64,000 bases of DNA from Nitrospirota bacterium. GTDB lineage: Bacteria; Nitrospirota; Thermodesulfovibrionia; Thermodesulfovibrionales; UBA6898. A program made the position numbers and the translations under genes. The DNA lies in assembly GCA_016217675.1 (NCBI GenBank), contig JACRHC010000027.1:1-64000 (forward strand), given 5' to 3'. Below the pieces are notes generated by a model. It did no database searches and was not told the DNA's origin. It saw only the letters and a program-made list of their open reading frames with translations. Every line of letters starts with the position of its first letter. Within the stretch, counting starts at the first letter, position 1. Below are positions 16,886-25,071 of the stretch, one piece after another.

Positions 16886-17044
16886 ATGAGAGAATTTATT
16901 ATCTACCAGGACGATGACAACACCTGGGTTGCAGAAGCAAAGGAACTCCCCGGCGTTCATATGAGAGGCAAGACCCAGAAGGAAGCCCTCGACAAGATCC
17001 AGGCTGCCCTGAAGATCTATTACCCCTGCAGGTGCGAAAACTAA
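16886..17044 (+). CDS. orphan HicB-like protein
   Basis: A 52-residue protein with the HicB fold pattern: YQDDDNTWVAEAKELPGVHM followed by GKTQKEALDKIQAAL. HicB proteins are antitoxins of HicA or free-standing regulators. No HicA-type gene flanks it (murA is divergent upstream, and 288 nt of non-coding DNA follow), and it has no added DNA-binding domain, so it is an orphan. It ends YYPCRCEN. The start at 16886 fits both homology and the -10 box placed just before it. Confidence 0.75.
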   Translation: MREFIIYQDDDNTWVAEAKELPGVHMRGKTQKEALDKIQAALKIYYPCRCEN

Positions 17045-17268
17045 ACTGACTGCTGCAGGATCACCTTCTTCTGCGCTCCATTCATTCGTTAAAACCGGAC
17101 ATCCTGCGCCCTGTTTCCCGCTCTGAAACATTGACAAGGCCCCCCGTTTGTGTGGTTAAATAACTGCACAACAAATCAATCAGATCTTCCCTAAAACAAC
17201 CCGGCGCATCACCCTTATCCCATATGTTCAATGCAGCCAATAATATTATAACCAGGGTTTTACAAGGA

Positions 17269-17289
17269 CATAACGTTCAGAACGTTATG
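17269..17289. promoter_or_regulatory. perfect palindrome CATAACGTT-CAG-AACGTTATG, possible operator
   Basis: Two 9-bp arms are separated by 3 nt, 43 nt upstream of the lytic transglycosylase gene. It sits in a 288-nt non-coding stretch (17045-17332) that is otherwise unremarkable. The centre is too small for a good RNA hairpin, so a dimeric repressor or activator site is more likely. The regulator is unknown. Confidence 0.55.
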
Positions 17290-17332
17290 GGCCGATGTAA
17301 TTGTTTTAAGGGTAGGTCCTGAGGAGGTATGT

Positions 17333-17977
17333 ATGTTGAAAGACAGCACAATAAAGACTATGGAGACAAAGTCTAAAAGGACAGCGCTGGCACCTTACAT
17401 TTTCCTGATTTTTACTGCAGTAGCCGGTCTTGCGCTTGCGTTTACTGCAGTGGTTTCTCACAAACAGACAAACGCAGGTTCTTTATCTCCTTTTGATCAA
17501 AAGGGAACGGATCCGAACGGGGCAACAAAACAGAAGATCCTGGACTGGATGGCAAAAAACTCTTCTATGCCGGACCACGTGCTGGCTAAAATCTATAATG
17601 CTGCAGCAGTTACCGGCAATAGAGACCTGATCCTTGCCATCTGCCTCGTTGAGTCCAACTTTAATCCGCATGTAGAAAGCGACAGGGGTGCAATCGGCCT
17701 TATGGGGATTATGCCGGGTGTCTGGATGAAGGAGCTGAAGGAGCAAGGCATTATAAGCGAGAAGGCTGATCTTTATAAGATATCGGGCAATATAGCGGCC
17801 GGCTCCCATGTGCTTGCCACATACCTGTCTGAAACGAATGATCTCAGGCTGGCCCTCGTCCGCTATGTTGGAGGGGCTTCATGGTATGCGACCAGGGTCC
17901 TGGAGGCAGAAAAACAGATCAGGCTGGCACAATATGCAGACCAGCAACCCGGTCTGTCATCCATCATTCAGAATTAA
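17333..17977 (+). CDS. membrane-anchored lytic transglycosylase (SLT domain)
   Basis: A 214-residue protein with an N-terminal membrane anchor (ALAPYIFLIFTAVAGLALAF, about 18-37) and an SLT-type lysozyme-like domain. The catalytic Glu is in ICLVESNFNPHVES, followed by GAIGLMGIMPGVW and the Tyr-containing LALVRYVGGASWYATRVL. It cleaves the MurNAc-GlcNAc bond, forming 1,6-anhydro ends in the periplasm. It would supply anhydro-muropeptides for AmpG, encoded at 51-52 kb. A GAGGAGGT ribosome site precedes the ATG. A palindrome upstream suggests specific control. Confidence 0.88.
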   Translation: MLKDSTIKTMETKSKRTALAPYIFLIFTAVAGLALAFTAVVSHKQTNAGSLSPFDQKGTDPNGATKQKILDWMAKNSSMPDHVLAKIYNAAAVTGNRDLILAICLVESNFNPHVESDRGAIGLMGIMPGVWMKELKEQGIISEKADLYKISGNIAAGSHVLATYLSETNDLRLALVRYVGGASWYATRVLEAEKQIRLAQYADQQPGLSSIIQN

Positions 17978-18042
17978 GGGATTGCTGCAGGATACTGAAG
18001 ATGCTGCATTGATTGCCTGGTGACCGTCCCTTCCCGCTCCGC

Positions 18043-19068
18043 TTACGGGTGGCCGAGACGGTTGGCCTCCGGGATAATGCGCTGATAGTCCTGATAAGAG
18101 ACTGAGGATCCCCATCTGCCTGTCAGTTTGGCAACAGTTACATTCCCGAAAAAGACGGCGATGATCAGGCAGGCAAACAGCAGCGGATGCAGCACCTTTC
18201 TTTTGGGAAGTGATATATCAAGCGCGCCTTTTGCAGGACAATGGCTCACACAGGTCAGACAGCCTGTGCATTCCGGAGATCTCACCTGCAACAGTTTTTC
18301 AACAGGCAGCAGCGAAGGGCAGTTTTCCGTGCACTTCCTGCAATGGATGCATGCTCCTTCATTTCTCCTGATCTTAAGTGGACTCAGGAGGCTCAGCAGG
18401 CCGAGAAGCGCACCGTATGGACAGAGATATCTGCACCAGAAGTTCTTGTAAAGCAGCGACAGGGCAAAGAGCAGTGACAGGGAGATCGCTGTTGTTCTTG
18501 TCATCTCGGTAAAAAAGAAGAGCATCTTCACATCTGCGATCTTGTAATAGTCGTTCTCAAGAAAGCGAAAGATCGCAAACGCAGGCATCTTCAGGACAAT
18601 CACATAGATAAAGAATGCCATGAGCATATACTTCACGGACCTCAGACCATAATCTGCATAGCGGGGGACAGAGAAGTTCCTGCCAAAGACCTTTGCCCCG
18701 AGTTTCCAGACGCTGTCAGAGAGAGTCCCGACAGGACATATCCATCCGCAGAACCCTTTTTTCAGAATAAGTGCCATAGCAATGGCCGCAACAAAGATAA
18801 CAAGTCCAGCCGGATGAATGCGGTCGAATACGCCTTCCACAATCCAGAGCTTAAGGCCCATCAGCGCACCGATCGGCAAAAAGCCTTCAACTCCGGGGAA
18901 CCTGTTCTTCAGCACCTCTTCATCGCCTCCTGCCGGCAGTGCCCCCATGGCAAGGAAATGGTCTGTGAAGATGAAGAAGCGATAACCTGCATAGAACAGG
19001 AAGAGGACTATCCCCCATTGTAATGTATAGCGCAGATAGCGCACGTACGCCCGGTCGATCTTTCCCAT
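18043..19068 (-). CDS. NapH/CcoG-like polyferredoxin membrane protein
   Basis: A 341-residue protein with about five membrane helices and four cysteine motifs: CGWICPVGTL and CRYLCPYGALLG in the membrane part, and two 4Fe-4S sites CIHCRKCTENCPS and CTGCLTCVSHCPA near residues 240-285. This is the NapH/MauN/YccM-type arrangement, which passes electrons between the quinol pool and periplasmic or cytosolic redox partners. No partner reductase is next to it, so the electron acceptor is unknown. It is convergent with the transglycosylase gene. Confidence 0.85.
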   Translation of the reverse strand: MGKIDRAYVRYLRYTLQWGIVLFLFYAGYRFFIFTDHFLAMGALPAGGDEEVLKNRFPGVEGFLPIGALMGLKLWIVEGVFDRIHPAGLVIFVAAIAMALILKKGFCGWICPVGTLSDSVWKLGAKVFGRNFSVPRYADYGLRSVKYMLMAFFIYVIVLKMPAFAIFRFLENDYYKIADVKMLFFFTEMTRTTAISLSLLFALSLLYKNFWCRYLCPYGALLGLLSLLSPLKIRRNEGACIHCRKCTENCPSLLPVEKLLQVRSPECTGCLTCVSHCPAKGALDISLPKRKVLHPLLFACLIIAVFFGNVTVAKLTGRWGSSVSYQDYQRIIPEANRLGHP

Positions 19069-19212
19069 GAATATAGTGTAATGAAAGGTGCTGATTATTA
19101 TTATGATTTATGACATAGCGGGGACAGGTATTTGCGGATTTGTGCCGTAAGACAGATTCCTGCGTTACAGCGTTGCTCTGATCCTCTGCAGGGTAAATGA
19201 ACCCGCTTCACA

Positions 19213-20049
19213 CTATTGAGCGAGCAGAATTCGAATAACCGCTGACATCTTTGTTGCGCCGGGAACTGCATAGTGTGCAATGCCTGCAGCTGCAACTGCC
19301 ATGACGAGCACGATCGTAAAGGGAATTGCCGTGGCTCCCAAAACACTGCCTATCCAGTCAGGATTGTCCATGCGCTTCATACTCTTCACAAGGCTTGTGG
19401 CGAGGAGGAAGTCAAAGGCAGCCTCGGCAAGTATGGCAGGCGCTGCATAGACGAGATACAAGGCAGCTCCGAAGACAACAACAAGAAGCAGCGCGAGAAT
19501 GATAAGCACTATGCCGGCATCCTCAACATCAAATATCCCTGACGCTGCTTCCCCTGCTGCCCCGGCCACATTACTTCCTGATGATTCGGCTGCTGAGGGA
19601 ACAGCATCCGGCAGGGCCTTCTCAACCGATGCTGTTCCCTGCTCAAAAAAGGCTGAAGCCCCACCTCCCTGAAACTGTCCGCCCCCGCCCCCAAAAGGCA
19701 GACTGTCCGGGAATAAACCACCTCCACCCGGAATGACATCAGGAATGATATTAACAACATCGGTATTTTCGATGAAGCTGTCTGCATTTTTTCTGCTGCT
19801 GCCGGAGGACGTCATATAAAGGAGCCAAAGCTTGATGAAACCGAAGAAGGCGAGATATGAACAGATCACCGCTATGGGATACCTGATCAGCATGCTGCCG
19901 ACGCGCAGGTGAAGCAGGGCCCAGCTCACGAGAAGACCGGAAAGGGCTGTGCCAATGAGGATAAGCGACATATGGAAACGGAGGAAGAACCGCTCCTTGA
20001 GAAACCTCGTGAACCTTTCCCGCCTGCGCAGTTGCCTGGTGATTTCCAT
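19213..20049 (-). CDS. membrane protein with Gly-rich loop, unknown function
   Basis: A 278-residue protein with about five hydrophobic segments: two near 25-70 (FHMSLILIGTALSGLLVSWA; YPIAVICSYLAFFGFIKLWL) and three in the C-terminal half (IVLIILALLLVVVFGAALYLV and following). Between them is a flexible loop (PGGGGLFPDSLPFGGGGGQF and AGAAGEAASG). A similar layout occurs in uncharacterised membrane proteins of other bacteria, but I cannot name a family. The 5' end faces the divergent flavoprotein gene 93 nt away. Confidence 0.65.
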   Translation of the reverse strand: MEITRQLRRRERFTRFLKERFFLRFHMSLILIGTALSGLLVSWALLHLRVGSMLIRYPIAVICSYLAFFGFIKLWLLYMTSSGSSRKNADSFIENTDVVNIIPDVIPGGGGLFPDSLPFGGGGGQFQGGGASAFFEQGTASVEKALPDAVPSAAESSGSNVAGAAGEAASGIFDVEDAGIVLIILALLLVVVFGAALYLVYAAPAILAEAAFDFLLATSLVKSMKRMDNPDWIGSVLGATAIPFTIVLVMAVAAAGIAHYAVPGATKMSAVIRILLAQ

Positions 20050-20131
20050 AACTCAGAAAACTATACATTCCTGCCCGGGGCCAAGGCAAATATTCCTTAT
20101 CCTCTATTTCTGTTATGAAGCTGTTTAAGGG

Positions 20132-20137
20132 TAAAAT
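20132..20137 (+). promoter_or_regulatory. -10 box (TAAAAT) 5 nt before the ATG, leaderless configuration
   Basis: TAAAAT ends 5 nt before the start codon of the COG2509 gene. No Shine-Dalgarno is present. No good -35 is visible. Confidence 0.4.
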
Positions 20138-20142
20138 ACTGC

Positions 20143-21681
20143 ATGGGATACCGGGAAATATCATTGCAGCTGCCGACTGATTATCATGAAGACGAACTCA
20201 AAGAAAATATCGCGAAACAATTAGGCGTACGGGAATTTTCCTATCAGATAGAGAACAAGAGCCTTGATGCAAGAAAAAAAGGAAATATCCACTGGCTCGT
20301 CAAAGTCGTGGTCTTATCTGATGACGTTTCCGGAGGCTCTCCCCTTCTCTTCCCGTCGTTGGATATCCCCTATCAGAAGAGAAAAGAAAAGGCGGTCGTT
20401 GTCGGGAGCGGCCCTGCCGGGTTCTTTTCAGCCTATATTCTCCAGAAGGCAGGTATTGCTACCACGCTTATTGAACGGGGCACAGATGTTCATACAAGGG
20501 CTGAAGGGATCAGGGAGTTTGAAAAGACCGGTGTCTTTAATCCCCTGGGCAATTACGCCTTTGGCGAAGGCGGCGCAGGGACCTTTTCAGATGGGAAGCT
20601 CACATCACGGTCCAAGCATATATCAAAAGAACGGCAGTTCATATTAGAGAGTTATATCGGCGCCGGTGCCCCGGAAGAAATAGGATACATGGCGCATCCT
20701 CATCTGGGGAGCGATAACCTCAAAAAGATCGTCAGAAATCTGAGGGAGACCTTCAAGGCTCTGGGTGGTCAGATCTTGTTTGATACGCTGCTTGAAGATC
20801 TGAAGATCGAAAATGGCAAGGTCATTGAAGCGATCACCTCATCAGGCACAATGGAGGCTGACTATTTTATTATTGCACCGGGCCATTCTGCATACGAGAC
20901 ATACCGGATGCTGATCAAAAGGGGCGTTCAGTTCCGCACAAAGAATTTCGCCCTGGGCAGCAGAGTAGAGCATGCCCAGCGGATCATAAACAAGGCGCAG
21001 TGGGGCAAGGAAAGTCTGCCAGGGGTAAAGGCTGCTGAATACCGCCTCACCTCCCCCGGAGACAACAGACTCCCTGTCTATACCTTCTGCATGTGCCCGG
21101 GCGGCATTGTTGTCCCTGCAGCTGCGTATCATAATACCAACATCGTAAACGGCATGAGCCGATATCAGCGGAACGAAAGGTTTGCGAATGCCGCATGTGT
21201 AGCCGGCATTCATCCTGACACACTCGTCGGCAGGGAGGCGTCGCCAGAGGAGGCCCTTGATTGGGTACAAGCCCTTGAAGAAAAGTTCCACCGCTATTCG
21301 AATGGCTTTGCGGCCCCGTTCTGCAGCATACAGAATTTTATTGACCGGAAGGAGCAGACAGAGATTGTTGAATCAAGTTACCCGCTTGGATTAAAACCGG
21401 CAGCCCTTTGGGAGCTGCTGCCTGCTGAAATAAGCAACTCTATCAGGCAAGGCCTGAGGGATTTCAGCAGAAAAATACAGGGGTTTGAAACAGGCACAAT
21501 CATGGGGCTTGAAAGCAAGACTTCAGCGCCAATTCAGGTCCTGCGTGAAAAAGAGCGTTGCTGCATCGGCATCGAAAATCTTTATATGGTCGGAGAAGGC
21601 AGCGGCTGCTCCGGAGGCATCATATCAAGCGGCGCTGACGGAATAAGGGCTGCCCTGCATATTGTGGAAAGCAATTGTTAA
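20143..21681 (+). CDS. FAD-dependent oxidoreductase of the COG2509 family
   Basis: A 512-residue flavoprotein. An N-terminal ~80-residue domain (MGYREISLQLPTDYHEDELK) precedes the dinucleotide-binding motif VVGSGPAGFFSAYILQKAG near residue 87. Family hallmarks are NYAFGEGGAGTFSDGKLTSR, FALGSRVEH and the C-terminal GEGSGCSGGIISSGADGIRA. These proteins are widespread uncharacterised dehydrogenases related to the HI0933/GidA flavin folds. Substrate and electron acceptor are unknown. It is apparently translated from a leaderless mRNA. It is convergent with prmC. Confidence 0.85.
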   Translation: MGYREISLQLPTDYHEDELKENIAKQLGVREFSYQIENKSLDARKKGNIHWLVKVVVLSDDVSGGSPLLFPSLDIPYQKRKEKAVVVGSGPAGFFSAYILQKAGIATTLIERGTDVHTRAEGIREFEKTGVFNPLGNYAFGEGGAGTFSDGKLTSRSKHISKERQFILESYIGAGAPEEIGYMAHPHLGSDNLKKIVRNLRETFKALGGQILFDTLLEDLKIENGKVIEAITSSGTMEADYFIIAPGHSAYETYRMLIKRGVQFRTKNFALGSRVEHAQRIINKAQWGKESLPGVKAAEYRLTSPGDNRLPVYTFCMCPGGIVVPAAAYHNTNIVNGMSRYQRNERFANAACVAGIHPDTLVGREASPEEALDWVQALEEKFHRYSNGFAAPFCSIQNFIDRKEQTEIVESSYPLGLKPAALWELLPAEISNSIRQGLRDFSRKIQGFETGTIMGLESKTSAPIQVLREKERCCIGIENLYMVGEGSGCSGGIISSGADGIRAALHIVESNC

Positions 21682-21700
21682 TATTGCATTGCGGCAGTCG

Positions 21701-22588
21701 TCAGGTTTGCGCCTTCAGAATTCTTCCGATCCCGGCATAATCATTGATGATCGTTATTTCGCGGAATCCTTCTGCGTCTGCGATCTTCTGCACAGCGTCT
21801 GCCTGGTCATAGCCGAGTTCAAGGAATATGTATCCGTTGGGGTTGAGATAACTGCCTGCTGAAGAAAGAATGGCGCGGTAGAAATCCATGCCGTCCATGC
21901 CCCCGTCAAGCGCAGCAACAGGCTCCCAGTCCCGAACTTCGCGCTGCAGGGTTTCGATCTCATCTCTCCTGATATACGGCGGATTGGCAGTAATAATATC
22001 GAACCTCTTCTCCTTCACAGGCTCAAAGAGCGACCCCTGCCTGAAGCTGATATTTTTGATAGAGCTGACCTGGGCATTTTTCTTTGCATAGGCAAGTGCC
22101 TCTTTTGACAGATCAGTTCCATAGACCTCTGCGCCAGGAAACTCCCTGGCAAGAGCAAGGGCAATACAGCCACTTCCCGTGCAGATATCCAGAAACGTCT
22201 GTAATGCGTAATGCGTAATGTGTGAACTGTTTTTTCCTGAACTGTCTACGCTTAACGCTTCACCCTTCACGGTCCTGATGACTGCTTCGACAAGCAGCTC
22301 TGTCTCAGGTCTTGGGATGAGCACCCCTTTTCCGACCCTGATGGTCAGGCCGAGGAATTCGATATGGCCGATGATATATTGGACAGGCTCACCTTTGAGC
22401 CTTCGCAGAAGCAGCCTTCTGACCTTCGCAGCATCTGCACCCTTTATTTCAGGATTTTCAATGTAAGCATCGAGCCGGTCCCTGTTCACAACATAAAAAA
22501 CAAGCATCTCCGCCTCAGGCAGGGCATCGTCAATACCTGCGGCTTCAAGATACTCAGTTGATTTTCTTAACAGCTCAAGCAGTCTCAT
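21701..22588 (-). CDS. prmC: release factor glutamine N5-methyltransferase with an inserted linker
   Basis: A 295-residue SAM-dependent enzyme that methylates the Gln of the GGQ motif in release factors, including the RF1 encoded just upstream. Seen: GVLIPRPETELLVEA, the SAM loop FLDICTGSGCIALALA, and the catalytic NPPYIRRDE. Between the N-terminal domain and the SAM loop lies an unusual ~20-residue extra stretch (GEALSVDSSGKNSSHITHYA) encoded by two facing heptanucleotide arrays (22201-22270). It lies at the interdomain linker, so function is probably kept. It is the last gene of the rpmE-DUF1385-prfA-prmC cluster. Confidence 0.92.
   Translation of the reverse strand: MRLLELLRKSTEYLEAAGIDDALPEAEMLVFYVVNRDRLDAYIENPEIKGADAAKVRRLLLRRLKGEPVQYIIGHIEFLGLTIRVGKGVLIPRPETELLVEAVIRTVKGEALSVDSSGKNSSHITHYALQTFLDICTGSGCIALALAREFPGAEVYGTDLSKEALAYAKKNAQVSSIKNISFRQGSLFEPVKEKRFDIITANPPYIRRDEIETLQREVRDWEPVAALDGGMDGMDFYRAILSSAGSYLNPNGYIFLELGYDQADAVQKIADAEGFREITIINDYAGIGRILKAQT
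22201..22270. repeat. heptanucleotide arrays in inverted orientation inside prmC
   Basis: Left array: GTAATGC GTAATGC GTAATGT GTGAACT (22201-22228). Right array: ACGCTTA ACGCTTC ACCCTTC (22248-22268), whose complement reads GTGAAGG-type units. Both fit GTRAWGN heptads facing each other across about 20 nt. The array is read through in frame. Confidence 0.75.
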
Positions 22589-22742
22589 GGATAAAGAGTA
22601 TCCTTTTTTCTGTCATTATACTATTAAGCACACGGGTTAGATGTTCTCCGCTGAACTCTTAACATCTGCGGGATTCGCTAATTGCAAACAGGGAGAGGTT
22701 GCAAAGCATAGAGCCCTAAGGTGTCTCTGCAGCCAGGAGATG

Positions 22743-23804
22743 TTACAGATCTTTAAGGCGTTCAGAATTAAAATGCGTGGTGAGGTTGTCGATCATCTCG
22801 TCAAGATTGCCTTCAAGCACCTGTTCGAGCTTGTGCAGCGTAAGTCCTGTCCTGTGGTCTGTTATGCGGTTCTGCGGGAAGTTATAGGTCCTGATCCTCT
22901 CAGACCTGTCGCCTGAGCCGACCTGCGACTTCCTCTCCTGCGCCCGCTCTTTATCCTTCTCTTCAAGCTGTATCTCATAGAGCCTTGAGCGCAGTACCTT
23001 CATGGCCTTGTCCCTGTTTTTTGTCTGGGAGCGCTCGTCCTGGCACTGAACAACCGTATTGGTCGGAATATGCACGATCCTGACAGCAGAGTAGGTCGTA
23101 TTAACGCTCTGGCCGCCTGCGCCGGATGAACAGAAGGTGTCTATCCTGAGGTCTTTCTGGTCTATTTTGATATCGACCTCTTCTGCTTCAGGAAGCACGG
23201 CAACCGTTGCTGCCGAGGTATGTATCCTGCCTGAGGCTTCAGTGCTCGGGACCCTCTGTACCCTATGCACACCACTTTCGTATTTCAGCCTGCTGTATGC
23301 ACCCTTCCCCGCGATAGACGCAACCACTTCCTTTATGCCGCCGATGCCGGTCCCGTTCATACTGATAATCTCGACCTTCCATCTCTTTGATTCGGCATAT
23401 TTGGTGTACATCCTGAAGAGGTTAGCGCCGAACAAAGCAGCTTCATCGCCGCCTGTTCCAGCACGTATCTCAAGGATAACGCTCTTTGCATCACGCGGAT
23501 CAACCGGCAGAAGCATGAACTTCAGCTCCTCTTCAAAAACAGGCGCCTTCTTTTTCAGTTCTTCAAGCTCAGCCTTTGCCAGCTCCCTCATCTCTGCATC
23601 ATTTCCGCTCAAAAGTTCTTCGGTGCTCTCGATGTCAACGATAAGTTTCTTATACTCCCGTATTTTTTCGACAATGGGCTGGAGTTCTGAATGTTCACGG
23701 GAGTACTTCTGGTAATCGGTCGGCGTTGAAAGTACCTTGGGGTCACTGAGGAGATTGTTCAGCTCCTCATACTTGTGCTCAAGCGCCTGGAGCTTCTGCA
23801 GCAT
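22743..23804 (-). CDS. prfA: peptide chain release factor 1
   Basis: A 353-residue class I release factor reading UAA and UAG. The codon-recognition tripeptide of the PxT type is PST within [18 protein letters not shown]. The peptidyl-tRNA hydrolysis motif is [16 protein letters not shown]. The C-terminus [14 protein letters not shown] is typical of RF1. The start lies 26 nt inside the preceding DUF1385 gene, suggesting translational coupling. prmC, its modifying enzyme, follows after 154 nt that contain an imperfect AGATGTT/AACATCT inverted repeat (22639-22667). Confidence 0.96.
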   Translation of the reverse strand: MLQKLQALEHKYEELNNLLSDPKVLSTPTDYQKYSREHSELQPIVEKIREYKKLIVDIESTEELLSGNDAEMRELAKAELEELKKKAPVFEEELKFMLLPVDPRDAKSVILEIRAGTGGDEAALFGANLFRMYTKYAESKRWKVEIISMNGTGIGGIKEVVASIAGKGAYSRLKYESGVHRVQRVPSTEASGRIHTSAATVAVLPEAEEVDIKIDQKDLRIDTFCSSGAGGQSVNTTYSAVRIVHIPTNTVVQCQDERSQTKNRDKAMKVLRSRLYEIQLEEKDKERAQERKSQVGSGDRSERIRTYNFPQNRITDHRTGLTLHKLEQVLEGNLDEMIDNLTTHFNSERLKDL

Positions 23805-24693
23805 CTGCTTCCTCCAGCTTCAGCACCTCTATCATGGCGCTCAGCGCAACCTCGAGCTGAGCATCATCAGGCTCACGTGTTGTAAGGCGCTGGAGCATGA
23901 GTCCCGGTGTAATCATGAGGTGCATCAGCGGGTGATGGTCCCATTTTGCCGAAAGCTTCAGGATTTCAAAAGACGATCCTGCAATGAGCGGCATAAAGAC
24001 GATCCGCGAAAGGAACTTATACGCAAAGGGCCAGCTCTGCGGGATAAACGAAAAAACAAGGATACTGACCACCATAACGATCATAAGGAAGCTTGTACCG
24101 CAGCGGGGATGGAGCGGGCTGTGCTCTTTGACATTTTCAAGGGTAAGCTCGAGGCCTTTTTCATAGGCATGGATCACCTTATGCTCTGCGCCATGATACA
24201 TGAAGATCCTCGCCATATCCTTCCACATGCCGATGAGAAGGATGTAGCAGAGAAATATGATGACCCGGATGATGCCATCAACAGTATTAAACAGAAAAGA
24301 GCTTTTTTCCACGCCCTGAATGACCAGACCGACAAGTTTTGTGGCGTACAACGGGAGCAGGATAAAGAGACCGACGGCGAGGCCCAAAGCCACGATCATG
24401 GTAACCACGAGCGAAAGCTTGCTCAGGCTCTCTTCGCCCTCTTCCTCGTATGCCTTGCCTGCAGAGAACTCTATAGCCCTGATGCCCAGAGACAACGCCT
24501 GAAACAGGGCAACAAATCCCCTGACCATGGGCAGCTTGAGAAAACGGGGCATTTCAGTCAGCTTCTCCCTGAGGAGATGGATCGTGCCCTTTGGATCGCG
24601 TACGGCAACAGTCCAGTTTTTAGGCGAGCGCATCATGACGCCCTCAATGACAGCCTGTCCGCCGACGCTTTTTATCTTCTGGTGTGTAATCAT
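23779..24693 (-). CDS. DUF1385 family membrane protein
   Basis: A 304-residue member of the DUF1385 family. The opening [19 protein letters not shown] is the family signature. There are about four membrane helices ([40 protein letters not shown]) and the conserved [13 protein letters not shown]. Function is unknown. It is almost always encoded between rpmE and prfA, as here, which hints at a link to translation or membrane stress. It overlaps prfA by 26 nt. The rpmE terminator ends 10 nt upstream of its start. Confidence 0.92.
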   Translation of the reverse strand: MITHQKIKSVGGQAVIEGVMMRSPKNWTVAVRDPKGTIHLLREKLTEMPRFLKLPMVRGFVALFQALSLGIRAIEFSAGKAYEEEGEESLSKLSLVVTMIVALGLAVGLFILLPLYATKLVGLVIQGVEKSSFLFNTVDGIIRVIIFLCYILLIGMWKDMARIFMYHGAEHKVIHAYEKGLELTLENVKEHSPLHPRCGTSFLMIVMVVSILVFSFIPQSWPFAYKFLSRIVFMPLIAGSSFEILKLSAKWDHHPLMHLMITPGLMLQRLTTREPDDAQLEVALSAMIEVLKLEEADAAEAPGA

Positions 24694-24702
24694 TAGGTAT
24701 GC

Positions 24703-24736
24703 AAGAAAAAAGCAGGAAGCCTTGACGGCTTCCCGC
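24703..24736 (-). terminator. Rho-independent terminator after rpmE
   Basis: On the minus strand, GGAAGCC-GTCAA-GGCTTCC forms a 7-bp stem (24715-24733), extended by flanking bases and followed by TTTTTT. It lies between rpmE and the DUF1385 gene and would limit read-through. Confidence 0.8.
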
Positions 24737-24758
24737 TTTCTATAGATTTTCAGCCTAA

Positions 24759-24959
24759 CTACTTCTTGGCGTATTTCTTCTTGAACTTCTCGACTCTCCC
24801 CTCAGTGTCCATGATCTTCTGCTTGCCGGTGAAGAACGGGTGACACTTGGAGCAGATGTCGAGACGAATGTCCTTACGGGTTGAACGTGTGGTGAAGGTC
24901 TCGCCACAGGCGCAAACCACATTGACTTCCTGATAATCCGGGTGAATATCTGCTTTCAC
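24759..24959 (-). CDS. rpmE: 50S ribosomal protein L31, zinc-binding type
   Basis: A 66-residue L31 with the CxC...CxxC zinc site (CACGETF at 16-22 and [12 protein letters not shown] at 36-47), so it is the zinc-containing form. The start is a GTG (24957-24959) with AGGAGG six nt upstream. It heads the translation cluster and is followed by a strong terminator, so most transcripts probably end after it. Confidence 0.97.
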   Translation of the reverse strand: MKADIHPDYQEVNVVCACGETFTTRSTRKDIRLDICSKCHPFFTGKQKIMDTEGRVEKFKKKYAKK

Positions 24960-25036
24960 TGTCTGCCTCCTGAAATTTGGTCTTCTATTCTAATAAATAC
25001 TTACATTTTTTAGCAACATCCCGGCAAGATGCCGCC

Positions 25037-25065
25037 TTGATTTCCTCTGCCCCATCCTGTATCCT
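25037..25065 (+). promoter_or_regulatory. nadB promoter, leaderless configuration
   Basis: TTGATT (25037-25042) and TATCCT (25060-25065) are separated by exactly 17 nt. The -10 ends 6 nt before the nadB ATG and no Shine-Dalgarno is present. The start point would fall on or next to the ATG. Confidence 0.5.
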
Positions 25066-25071
25066 TGCTGT

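Noticed and set aside
17045-17332. A cyclic di-AMP or cyclic di-GMP riboswitch upstream of the lytic transglycosylase
   Set aside because: Wall hydrolases are often under such switches, but I could not find the conserved core of either class. Only the short palindrome stands out. A covariance-model scan would settle it.
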